A stretch of DNA of 25,684 bases from Chara braunii. Its lineage: Eukaryota > Streptophyta > Charophyceae > Charales > Characeae. The translations under genes were made by a program, and so were the position numbers. The notes below the pieces were generated by a model. It searched no databases, was not told the origin of the DNA, and worked only from the letters and a program-made list of their open reading frames with translations. Of the stretch, positions 11,562 through 20,601 are shown in pieces (positions within the stretch are counted from its first letter, which is position 1; each line of letters opens with the position of its first letter). The DNA lies in NCBI GenBank assembly GCA_003427395.1, contig BFEA01000417.1:605411-631094 (forward strand), written 5' to 3'.

Positions 11562-11956
11562 AAAAAAAAGATAAAACTCTACCGTATGATAACCAAGCTT
11601 GAACCCGTGACCTTGTAACATGTAATCCAAGACTCTACCGTATGAGCAACTACCGGAAATGGAATGATCGTGTGATATGCCAGACTGGGGAGAACATTAG
11701 AACACCCGAGACCAACACCCCAAGCAAACCCTGTGAAACCCACAACCAACATACAACACCGTGGACTACCCTTGGGTGGTGCGCATGCAGTGTCTGTAAT
11801 AGTACCATGCGTCAAACCAAGGGGATGTGTGTCCAGTCGTGCGTCAATCCAACGCCCTGTCGGTGTCCATGCGGAAGGCTGTCGGGCTTTGAACCCGCAA
11901 CCTTATACCACAATACGCATTTCCAACCGGTGCTCTAACCACTGAGCTACTTCTCC
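11562..11956 (-). mobile_element. tRNA-derived SINE-like segment
   Basis: On the minus strand from about 11956 a tRNA-like head reads GGGAGAAGTAGCTCAGTGG (A-box TAGCTCAGTGG), then GCGGGTTCAAAGCCCG (B-box-like, about 11880-11897). A second tRNA-like pair lies near 11655-11590, with TAGTTGCTCATACGGTAGAG and CACGGGTTCAAGC. A T run at 11562-11575 could act as a Pol III terminator. The acceptor stems do not pair, so these are not functional tRNA genes. This may be one composite SINE or two tRNA-derived pieces. Confidence 0.5.
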
Positions 11957-12011
11957 CATCTACTTCCCTCATCCCCTATCGGGCAGCAGCAGTTGTTATG
12001 ACCAACAGTCT

Positions 12012-12107
12012 CCCACACCCTACACACAACCCACTCACTCTCACACTATGGCCAGCACTCCCACACACCACACACAACCCACTCACTCTCACACTCGCAC
12101 CCGTGTT
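12012..12107. repeat. 48-bp tandem duplication
   Basis: CACACAACCCACTCACTCTC occurs twice about 48 bp apart, with similar flanks (CCCACACCCTA and CCCACACACCA). The composition is CA-rich and noncoding. Confidence 0.7.
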
Positions 12108-12122
12108 GGTAATGGACCCTAC

Positions 12123-12304
12123 TTTTTTTTTTTTCTTCGGTTCATACACCCTACTAATACCAATCAGGTGTATCAAGCGGACTATCACAGTGGGTTGGCA
12201 GTAAGTGCGCCACAGACCGTCATGGGGGTCGAACCCACAATCTCCTGAATGCCACTTGTGTGCCTAACCAACTGCACTAGGCCGAAGCAACTGAGCTAGG
12301 CAGC
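12123..12304 (-). mobile_element. tRNA-derived SINE with poly(A)
   Basis: On the minus strand, CCTAGTGCAGTTGGTTAGGC carries an A-box (TAGTGCAGTTG) and GTGGGTTCGACCCCCAT a good B-box (GGTTCGACCCC). A short body of about 85 bp follows, then a run of 12 A (12134-12123). A second A-box-like TAGCTCAGTTG sits just upstream of the head. This is the classic tRNA-head, body and poly(A) layout of plant SINEs. No convincing target duplication was found and the family is not recognised. Confidence 0.65.
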
Positions 12305-12341
12305 TAGCCCTATATCTGACCGTGGTTACATCCAGGGAGAG

Positions 12342-12528
12342 ATTTTTTTTTTTTTTTTTTTTTTTTTATGGACAAATGCTCCAATCTATTCGTGGGGAGC
12401 AGCACGTGCTGGGAACCGGGCCCAGCATCCCATGCAGAGTTACACAAGTCGTTTGAGATACCGGGGTCATTACCCGACTTCGGCTAAGAATCAATCTGGG
12501 AACTATTGAGGAAATTCAAGAAAATAAA
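12342..12528 (-). mobile_element. LINE-tailed retroposon fragment, poly(A)
   Basis: The minus-strand 3' end is a long A run (12367-12342), preceded by a module also found at 12.62 kb and at the LINE 3' end: GTGGGGAGCAGCACGTGCTG, GAACCGGGCCC, then ATTACCCGACTTCGGCTA on the plus strand. It ends in or after about 12505. GGAGAG at both ends (12337 and 12529) is a weak possible target duplication. It could be a 5'-truncated LINE or a non-autonomous relative. A longer alternative, reaching 15468 and split by the next retroposon, is described in the findings. Confidence 0.6.
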
Positions 12529-12579
12529 GGAGAGGTTGAAAAACTACGAATAACCACTGACCTCTTTTCGAATGCTTAG

Positions 12580-12588
12580 AACCCCTAG

Positions 12589-12591
<3 letters not shown>
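12580..12591. repeat. Target-site duplication, left copy
   Basis: AACCCCTAGAGT, two bases before the poly(T) run. An identical 12-mer lies at 14226-14237, at the other end of the retroposon. Confidence 0.75.
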
Positions 12592-12619
<28 letters not shown>

Positions 12620-12939
12620 GGGACAAAAGCTCCAATCTATTCGTGGGGAGCATCACGTGCTGAGAACCGGGCTTAGTGTCCCTTTGAAGTACAACTGAGA
12701 ATATGTAACACATTTGAAATTCTGGGGCCATTACCCGACTTCGGCTAGGAAAACAATCAGTCAATTACCTATGAGAAACAACTGCAGCTCTCAGAAAACT
12801 GCCTATGATCTACCCAACCACAATCCAAACCTGGGAACAAAAGATCCTAACTAAAACCTCCTATTGTTTACACCTCCCTTTCAACAAGCGAAAAAACGGT
12901 AAGTCCAAGCGTTTAGTCCTCGTACCAGAACTCATCTGA

Positions 12940-13190
12940 TCTCATACCCCCCTATGCTAGGGTTACAGAGAAACACAAACTTCCCCAGTAACGACCAGCC
13001 TGGTTCAGACGACAAAGAGTGCCTTCCTCCCTCGACACTCTCGATTAGCCACACGCCCCTAAGTTACAGGGGAAGAAAACCGGCATCAGCTACATCGGAT
13101 AAACTGGTTATGCCTTCCTCCCTCGACATAACTCCACAGACCTCTTGCTCCCCCAGGTTACAGAGCAAAAGTTCCAGCACCGGTCTGCGT
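12940..13190. repeat. Hairpin-rich block, copy 1
   Basis: Two and a half units of about 90 bp. Hairpin type A keeps the loop CCTTCCTCCCTCGA with different perfect 6-bp stems: AGAGTG/CACTCT (13016-13041) and GTTATG/CATAAC (13107-13132). Hairpin type B has loops ending GTTAC(A), with stems CCCCT/AGGGG (13056-13072) and TTGCTC/GAGCAA (13145-13168). A third stem, AACCGG/CTGGTT (13078-13109), sits between B and A in unit two. The block lies inside the retroposon. Confidence 0.75.
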
Positions 13191-13499
13191 CATCCCAACT
13201 TTGTCCTTCTGACCTACTTACTTAGACAGACGTCCCTTCCCATGTTGAACCCCCATTGCTTCCTCCCATCTTTCAGTTTTTACATTCTCCTTCCCCCCTG
13301 ACATTCTATCGACAATCTCCCTGATCATAGGCAGAAACCCTTCAAAAAAGTTCTTAAGAACTTAGACTAGGAACGTACGAGAAAAGTTTGATTGGCCTAA
13401 AAACAAGAAGAAAGGAAAACAAAAACCACCAACAATCCAACTTTCTCCTCGCACCACAGAGGAAAGACCGTAGCCCAGATGTTCAGTCCTCCCACCTGA

Positions 13500-13760
13500 A
13501 CTTGCTAGGTCTCATACCCCCCCTGCTAGGATAACAGGGCAACACCAACTACCCCAGTACCGACCGAGCTGATTCTAACGGTCAGGAAGTGTTTTCCTCC
13601 CTCGACAACTTCCTTAGCTAATAAGCCCCCAGGGTTATAGGGTCACAACCCTGGCTTCAGCTGGGTTGAGCAGGATGGTTATGCCTTCCACCCTCGGCAT
13701 AGCTCCAATAGTCTCAAGCTCCACCCCTGGTTACAGAGCACCTACGCTCCAACATCGACC
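13500..13760. repeat. Hairpin-rich block, copy 2
   Basis: The same B-C-A-B-C-A-B order, about 570 bp downstream of copy 1. Type A: GGAAGTG with CAACTTCC (13585-13612, one bulge) and TATGCC/GGCATA (13680-13701), around loops TTTTCCTCCCTCGA and TTCCACCCTC. Type B: CCCTG/CAGGG (13521-13539), CCC/GGG (near 13626-13642) and GCTC/GAGC (13718-13739). Type C: GACCG/CGGTC (13562-13583) and AACCC/GGGTT (13647-13667). Stems differ from copy 1 but remain paired. Confidence 0.72.
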
Positions 13761-14225
13761 ATTGTCAACCCACCCCGCCCTTCTAATTGAACCTACCCTC
13801 TGAACACTAATCCCTTCTCTGCCCACGTACCCACCACACTTGCCTAGCAACCTTAGGATCAATCTTCCCCTTCCTGCTATCCAGCGTCAACTAAAATTAT
13901 ACTAACAAGAATTTCAAAAAATTAAGAAAAATCAAGCACACAAAATCCTAAAGAATCGCATGAACATTTTAGCGCCCACTATTCCCACAGTGAGAGGGGA
14001 AGAGAGGGAGAAGAACAACCCTCTCTCCCCATGGAAACTTCAGCACCTATTGAAGTCTCAAATACATATGAAAGGGGTCATAAGAGCCAAAGGGATTACT
14101 CCCCTCCTCCAAAAAACGACCCCCTGTTTGTTTACTGCCTCCGCGGGAAGGCGCCCCCTCAGCTCCCTGCCCCAGTTCAAAACAGCCCCCAGGATACCCC
14201 TCCTGCTCCCTTAGTTACATACAAT

Positions 14226-14237
14226 AACCCCTAGAGT
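14226..14237. repeat. Target-site duplication, right copy
   Basis: AACCCCTAGAGT, identical to 12580-12591. Confidence 0.75.
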
Positions 14238-15953
14238 ATGCCCCTGCAGAGCAAAAGATCCCCCTATCTTCCTGCTCCACCCCCTCCAAGTCACGGTGGA
14301 ACAACCCTCTCAACTCTCACCCTGCTGACATCAGCACCCCTTGTCCTTTCTCCCTAACCGCCATAGCTGATCCGACCTGAAAACCAGCGTGGCCCAAAGA
14401 AGGACAAACCCTCAACACCGTCCCTACCCTCTCAAAGGTCACACCACCCACCTTGTGTAACCCTCGCAGGGAGGGACTCCAACCCTAAAGGAGATATCCA
14501 CTCCAACATCTCTGACCCTGATCTCACAACATCACAGTTGAGACTCCCTTGCAAGACTAACTACTTGAGTAAAAACTGATTTGCATCGATTCAAAAAATT
14601 CATCGAGATACAAATAAAATGGTAATAAGAAAAATCGCTCAGACAATAAATCCAGAATCAAAAGAACTTTGAATAATGAATTAAGCATTAAATTCAGGAT
14701 TTTCAGAAAATTCAGGAAATCAATCGCGATGAAGATAATATTGAAAATACAATTTGATAAGATTTGACAATCCAATAGGGAAAAGAATAGGGAATCAATT
14801 CTGATGTCCGAACGGACTTACGACTCTGATTTCCAGAACCCAAGGTTCAAGAAATCGCTAAGATAGTAAATCAGGAATACTGAGTAGAAAAACAAATTGA
14901 CAATCAATTAAGTCAGGAAATAGAAAAGAAAAAACGAATCGACAATCAATGGTGTACGAGGGACACAGATCATGAAATCAACAAGAAAAATTACAAACTA
15001 TCGATTGAGATCAACTAAAAATCAGAATTATCATCCAAGTAATTAACCTCTAAGAAGTTCCCGCATCAAGAAAAAAACAACAACAAAATTAGGTCATGCC
15101 TCAATAATTACTGGAGATCTCGTCGCTGCGTGAAGTCGCCTTGAAACGCCTGAAGTCTCAGTTCGTGCAATCCATCATGTAGCGCTCCACTCTCGCGATC
15201 CCATGATCCAGCTGCCCTGCTGCTGTAGAGTCCAAACTCAGCCCTTGCCTCTTCCTGCGGGCGGAGCACGTTCGCCTTCCCATATAGCCCGTGCTAATAT
15301 AGCCCCTTGGCAAGCCGCACTGACCTGAAGAGATTTGGTAGGACACAATCACATCCCTATCACTACCCTATGTGATTGCGTCGTGAGTAACCACGCCAAG
15401 CCTGTTGATGCCACCTCACAGAAAGTTCAGTCCCTGCCCAACAAACCGGAGGCCACTAAATCAGGAAGAGGGAGAGACGGAGTAGAAAAGCTAGTATAGG
15501 AAATCCCCCACCATCAAGCCCCCGCTCGCCCCACCCACCTTCTCCTCGACACAATCCCCATTCCACACCGCCACAACCGACGACCTGCCACCGCCCATCC
15601 CCCTCCTATCTTGCCTTCACGAAATCTCCAATGCACGCCATCGCACGCCATAGCCGTTTTACACCCATCGTGCTACTTCGCACTGCTCGTTCACGCTTCG
15701 CGCCGCGCTCGCCTCGCCACGTCGTGCTACGTCGTGCTCCTGTGAATCCTGTACCGGACCCGGACGGGGGGCAGCGCTCCCGGCCGCGCTGCCTAGACTC
15801 CCAAACAAAACTCTCTAAGACTGTCCAACACTGTGTTATTCCCTGTCGACCTCTCCAAGGCCTCCCCCCACCCCCACCCGGTTAGGTTACAAAGCAACAC
15901 GACTCCCCCCATCCACGTCCAGGGAGATCAATAGCAGAAAAAGGAACGTATGA
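14238..15953. other. Noncoding, C-rich then A-rich; nothing recognised
   Basis: 14238-14540 is C-rich like the centre of the neighbouring retroposon. 14545-15090 is strongly A-rich with repeated ATCAGGAA- and AATCAAT-like words. 15100-15900 is mixed, with weak open frames that have no domain signature. AGGGAGAGA at 15469-15477 matches the flank of the 12342 poly(T) run, so part of this may belong to an older retroposon. Confidence 0.4.
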
Positions 15954-15962
15954 AAAAGAAAA
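15954..15962. repeat. 9-bp flanking duplication, left
   Basis: AAAAGAAAA lies directly against the left inverted arm and is identical to 24870-24878. The low complexity weakens it somewhat. Confidence 0.6.
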
Positions 15963-16104
15963 GGGATAATTTGCAAAATACCCTCATAAGTTGAGATATA
16001 TGCCAAAATGCCCCTGAAAGATGTGGATAGAGCAGAATGCCCTTGTGGGTAGAAATGTTTGTGTTGTGCCCCTGTCAGGCGGGTGCGCAACTTTGCAATC
16101 TGCA
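15963..16104 (+). repeat. Left terminal inverted arm with 29-30-bp subrepeats
   Basis: Subunits start GCAAAATACCC (15973), GCCAAAATGCCC (16002), GCAGAATGCCC (16032) and GTGTTGTGCCCC (16061), a steady 29-30-bp step. It is the reverse complement of the right arm. Confidence 0.75.
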
Positions 16105-16191
16105 CCTCCCTGTTTGGGCCTTGGCCTTTCCACGCGGAGTAACTGAAGTAGAAGTGATACTACAGTCGATATGCTTCGATTCAAGGTTGCG

Positions 16192-17659
16192 ATGGCGTCT
16201 AACGGCAACTCCAATGTACCGGTTGTTCGATCATGTTACAATTGCAGTCAACCAGGGCATCTCAAGGTATCGTCCGTTATCAGATAGGAGGCTCAATGAC
16301 GGTCAGGCTGTTGCGAGTACGGCGATAGTACCAGCACAGCCACTGGTGACGGTTCTATCTACGACTAACTCCAACGTGGGAATAGCGGCTCCATACTATT
16401 CTGGGTACTATAACAATGGAGGCAGTGGTAGCGGGCTAGGCAGACGTGTTAGCACGTTGGAGGAGATTGTCGGGAAAATCAATAGCAAGCATGAGGCCGA
16501 CGAAGCTAGGGAGCGTGCGCGGAAAGAAGAAGAAGATCAGAAGAAGAAGGAACAAGATGAGGAGCAACGAAGGATGAGGGAGAAGAAAGATCGGGAGGAA
16601 TTGCAGGGACAAATGCATAAAGAGATGACGGCGAAACTGGACGTGGTACGAGAGGCTATCGATGGCAAGAAAACAGGAGACGCGGAAGAATTGGAAAAAT
16701 TGAAAGCACAAGTCGAGTTGTTATGTAGACAGCAATCGAATGTCGAAACGGGAGGAAAGAATGCTGGGGAAGAATCGGAGGTTGTCAGATTGAGAGCACA
16801 GGTCAAAGCACTCAAACAAGCACAGGAAGTAGCTAGCACGTCCGCCACGGTGACCAGAGCGGCGAGTGAAGCTGAGGAGATGGTACGTATGAGGAGGGAG
16901 CAAGTAGAAGCCAAGACTGCGATGGAAAAAAGACTGGTTGCAATGGAAGAGGTAATCTTTGCCCTACAGAAACAGTGCGAGGTTGCGGAGGCGAATGCGG
17001 AAGTCTGGAGGATTGAGGCTATGCGTTCTGGCAATAAGCAAGGCAGTGTGGTCGTGGGTCAAACCCCTGTAACAGACGCTAGGGTGAGACCACGTGTCAC
17101 ACCAGCTGCTGCTACTTCGAGCAAGACTGGCAGGGTCAACATATAGCTTACGGAGATAGTGGAAAGGCACCAGCGAGAAGTTGAGTTACTGAAAGAGATG
17201 AGGCTTAAGGAAGTTAATGCTCGCAGGGAGTCGGAGGAGGAAGTTGAGAAACTTCAAGAGGCGATGGCGAGATTGGAGATTGGGAAAAAGATGGGAGGGA
17301 CGAATCTGAAGTCAAAGATGGACGACGCAGCGGTGATGTCCACCAGAAAGGACAAGGGGAAAGAAGGAGAAACTCTTATCATTTTGGTCAGTCAACGGGA
17401 AGCTTTCTTGAGAGATGTTAGGAAGCACCTGAGAAATTTGGAGAAAGATGAGATTCAAGGGATTTGTGAGAAGGAAGGGATTGTCAATACCAAGTTGGAC
17501 GAAACCAAGGAAGCGATCGCACAGGCTCGTACTGACAGGGCGATGAAGGATGATGATCGTGGTAAAGGTAAGGAACAAGACGACTACGTGGTGGAACTAA
17601 CGGATAACAGGGAAGGGGAATCGGGTAAGAGCGACGAGCATGACTCGGCGACTTCTTAG
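16192..17659 (+). pseudogene. Penelope-like ORF1: zinc knuckle plus coiled coil, broken
   Basis: The ATG at 16192 opens a short frame with CYNCSQPGH, the first three ligands of a CCHC knuckle, and stops at 16285-16287. The coding signal continues in the next frame (YRPLSDRRLNDGQ onward), so a small indel at about 16270 split the knuckle and removed its last Cys. From about 16440 to 17150 the protein is strongly Glu/Lys/Arg-rich with heptad character (ARERARKEEEDQKKKEQDEE), a long coiled coil. A single TAG at 17144-17146 interrupts the same frame, which resumes as ERHQREVELLKEMRLKEV and ends at 17659. Probably a gag-like RNA-binding and multimerising protein; this is inferred from the knuckle, the coiled coil and its place upstream of the polymerase ORF. 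Confidence 0.72.
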
Positions 17660-17868
17660 AGTCATGCCCGAACACGGCTTTCCTTTGGAAGGTGGTGAGA
17701 CTTTGTAGTAGACTTCGTTCATTGTCATCGGATTTATTGAGATGTAGGAGTGTGAATGTGTTGTTGACCATCGCTGTTTGTGGCTTAATTCTCTTTGGGG
17801 AGATCTCGTGGGGTGTTAAATTAATTAGTTTCTTCCTACCTTTGCTGGTCAAGTGTTGAAGAGATAAG

Positions 17869-20601
17869 TTGGATGAGTGGCAAGGGCCTGTGGTTTATGT
17901 GTTGGTCTCATCTTGGCATCGACACATATATGTAGGAAGTACTCAACGTGAAGCCCATTGTCGCTGGAAGGAGTATGTTTATAGGGCAGGTAAGAGGACA
18001 GTGATCGAAGGGGAAAGAAGAAACGAGAAGTTGTATAGATGGTTGCATCGTTGTGGTACTCACTCGTATGTGGTCATTCCGTTGTGTCGTTGCTCGGAGG
18101 AGGATTTGTTGGAAACAAAACAGTTTTTTATTCGTCTGCTGTGTCCGGCCTTGAACGTTCGTGACAAACCGAAGCGGTCTAAAAAATGTCGGGCTGGGTT
18201 GAAGGAGAGGTGGAGGAAGAAACGAAACAACGTAAGGAGTGAAAGACACGTGGATTGTGAGCATGAAGGATCCGTCTGTGCTTTTCGATCAAGTCATGGT
18301 GATGAATCGGTTAGCCTTTTGAAATTATTGCAAAGATGTAAAGATCGAGGGATACTGAGTTTGGTCGTACATTGCTCGAGTGGTACGAGAATAGTTGACC
18401 GATGGAAGGTCTTGACGAGATTGTATGGAGGAAGTATGGTGAAATGCGAGTTTGGTAAGCAAGAGTTGAGGTATTCTCGAGGATGGTTAAGAGGTGGGGT
18501 GACGTTAATTATTAATCCTATTATACCCTTTCTTAGCCGTTCTTTGATCCTGAAGGCACCCCTTGCGAAGTTCATGAGCCAGCCAGCTACAAGGGTTGAT
18601 CTGCAGTCTTGGAGCTTTGCAGGACTGATAGCGGCTTACAAGGCCGTACGAACGTTTAGCGAAAAACGATCTAGATTTAGATTAAGGTATTTGTTGTCCC
18701 GACATATTCTGTCGCGGTTCGGTGTACATGTGAGAAAGCGCATTGTGATTCGGGTGACTTATGATGAAGGGTTGTGCTAAGCGAGGATTCATCAACTATG
18801 TGCACAGGTAATTGGTGGGTTGGAGATTGAGCAAAGTTGGAAGGGTATGCTAAATCGGCGAATGAGGGTAGTGTGGTGTCGCAATCGAAGCGTTGGGGAT
18901 ATCTTGCACATTTTTCGGAAGTTTTTTAAGATGGATGGGAATGCATGTTCTTGTTGTAGCTATGATAAAATTCTTCCTCATATAGATGGGCATGTGGCGT
19001 TCAGGTTAAACGATATGTTCACGTTGGTCCATGCATGGATGATGAATTCTAAGAATCTGTTGAGACCATCGAAGAAGGGGACGGTTAAGTCACTGCGCTC
19101 TCAAATCGTGTCGTCGTTCGCCTCCCATCTATCGCTGCCTATGGTTGGGCAAGATGCCCTGTCGAACGATAGGATTAAGGAGTGTTTGAACAATTGTTCG
19201 AGTGAAGTGGATTATTGCTGTGAAGATGATATACGCCCTTTTCTGTCTGTGTTTCGAGGACTGGTATGCAGCTCAATCGACCATAATCCAGGGGATACGT
19301 TCGTATGTTGTCCAAGTGTTTATCAGGAAGGTATGACGAAACTCTTTGTTGGGAATTTGGCTTTTCGGGTGTGTCGAGAAGAACCCACCGTGGTATTGGA
19401 GGAATGTGGGCGGGAGTATGTTCGAAACGATTTGGTACAGGTGGGACGTTGGAAGAAAGAGGAGAGATTTGGGAAGGCATATTGTATCTCGAAGCACAAG
19501 GATGTTACGCGCTGGAGACCTATATATCCCTCATATCCTGAGCCTTCTGCAGCCGGAGGTAAAGTTGTGGCACGCTCGGTCAATGCTCTTTTGTGGAATC
19601 TGCCTGCACGTAGTAATTTTAATCTTCGAAGTGTGGATGGGTTGTTGAAGCGATTGAAGGAGGTCAACAGAGAACTGACGGATGATGATGTAATCATGGG
19701 AGCCTCCTTTGATATCAAGGAGGTGTTTTATAATCTCCCTCACCACTCCATTCGACTTGCACTGGAGTGGGTGGTGGATTTTTGGCGAGAGAAGGGTGTT
19801 GAGGTGGTTGATGTTCGGACGCAGGGAAAAGGAGATAAAATAACAAAAGGAAAATTGGAGATAGGGTGGAGGCGTATATCGTTGGGAAGGATAGTATCCT
19901 TTGTTGAGTTTGAGTTGGGGCATACGTATGTGAAGGCATCCGGTCGGCTGTTGAAACAAGAAATTGGAATCCCTATGGGGAAGTCATCTAGTCCCGCGTT
20001 ACCCTGTCTGTTGTGTGCATATAACAAGTATGTTTTTTTGAATGAATTGGGGTCTGACCAGAAGTTGGTCCAGGGAATAAGACTAGTAGTTGATGTCTCC
20101 CTGTTTGTTGTCTGTAAGAAGGGGAATGAAGTTTCGAAGATGAGAGGACGTCAGTTGATTGAGAGGTTCCGTCGTTGTTATGATACAAACTTGGTGTTGG
20201 AAAAAACCAGCTCCGATTGTAGTTGGGACTTCCTCGGGTGCGTTTTGAAAGTGTTCGAAGGATGGACCGAGGTACTCTGCTTTCCGCTGATGAAGAACCA
20301 GAAGGATGAAGTGAACGGTAAAATCAAATTTCAGAGTATTCAGGATTACGTTTCATTTACTGATAGGAAGCAAAAGATTGCGGTGATCTCTACCTTCTTG
20401 CACAGAGCTAGGACGTATTTGTCAATTGAGGGTATGGCAGTCGCGTTTCTGTTCGCCCTGAAGAATGAGCTATGGAAGCGGGGTTACCCGGATGGATTTT
20501 TCGATGGTACTCTGGTTAATTTTTCGAGGAAGTTCGGTGGTTTGTGGAAGGAGTGGCTACCGGTGCTAACAGGATGGGGCCGGGTGTTGGGGTCAAACTA
20601 A
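17869..20601 (+). pseudogene. Penelope-like ORF2: GIY-YIG endonuclease - reverse transcriptase, broken
   Basis: GIY-YIG domain (17885 to about 18170): VVYVLVSSWHRHIYVGST matches the GIY...YIG core, with a downstream Arg (REAHCRW), a Glu helix (EEDLLETKQFFIRLL) and PALNVR. One in-frame TAA (18778-18780) precedes the polymerase. Reverse transcriptase motifs (18820-20601): RWRPIYPSYPEPSAAGGK, motif A SFDIKEVFYNLP, motif B GIPMGKSSSPALP, motif C VVDVSLFVV, motif D WDFLGCVLKV, then a thumb region ending KNELWKRGYPDGFF. Motif C has lost the second catalytic Asp of the usual DD pair, so this copy should be inactive. The first frame opens after a TGA at 17857-17859 and has no nearby ATG. The nuclease would nick the target and the polymerase copy the RNA. 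Confidence 0.85.

Larger units (their letters stand above)
12592..14225 (-). mobile_element. 1.6-kb non-autonomous retroposon with LINE-type tail
   Basis: The minus-strand 3' end is a long A run (about 12619-12594). Before it comes the tail module shared with the LINE (GTGGGGAGCATCACGTGCTG, GAACCGGGC, ATTACCCGACTTCGGCTA on the plus strand). The 12-bp word AACCCCTAGAGT flanks both ends. No minus-strand frame of note exists inside, so it does not encode its own machinery; a reading frame on the plus strand at 12954-13301 is low-complexity and unconvincing. Its centre carries two copies of a hairpin-rich block. The natural reading is an element copied in trans by a LINE that recognises the shared tail, similar in principle to SINEs but longer. 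The poly(A) and duplication are seen directly; the mobilisation route is inferred. Confidence 0.72.
16192..20601 (+). mobile_element. Penelope-like retroelement with N-terminal GIY-YIG (permuted type)
   Basis: Two consecutive plus-strand ORFs. ORF1 is a zinc-knuckle and coiled-coil protein. ORF2 has a GIY-YIG nuclease followed by a Penelope-type reverse transcriptase. Canonical Penelope elements carry GIY-YIG after the reverse transcriptase; the order here is that of the permuted, Chlamys-like group known from green algae, other green-lineage genomes and protists. It starts less than 100 bp inside the left inverted arm. No hammerhead-ribozyme core (CTGANGA with a partner GAAA) was found nearby, although many Penelope-like elements carry one. 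The 3' boundary is unclear; 20601 is the ORF2 stop. Confidence 0.82.

Noticed and set aside
11878-11956. Functional tRNA gene
   Set aside because: The A and B boxes are present, but the acceptor and anticodon stems do not pair.
12954-13301. 115-codon plus-strand frame as a gene
   Set aside because: It lies antisense in a retroposon across the hairpin repeats, is low-complexity, and has no domain.
15158-15352. 64-codon minus-strand frame as a host exon
   Set aside because: No recognisable domain, convincing splice sites or neighbouring coding signal.
16011-16022. CTGAAAGATG in the left arm as a ribozyme core
   Set aside because: The G of CUGANGA is displaced and no GAAA partner or flanking stems are seen.
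16436-17034. Minus-strand frames rich in Ser/Phe/Leu
   Set aside because: Antisense shadows of the Glu/Lys-rich coiled coil in the Penelope-like ORF1.
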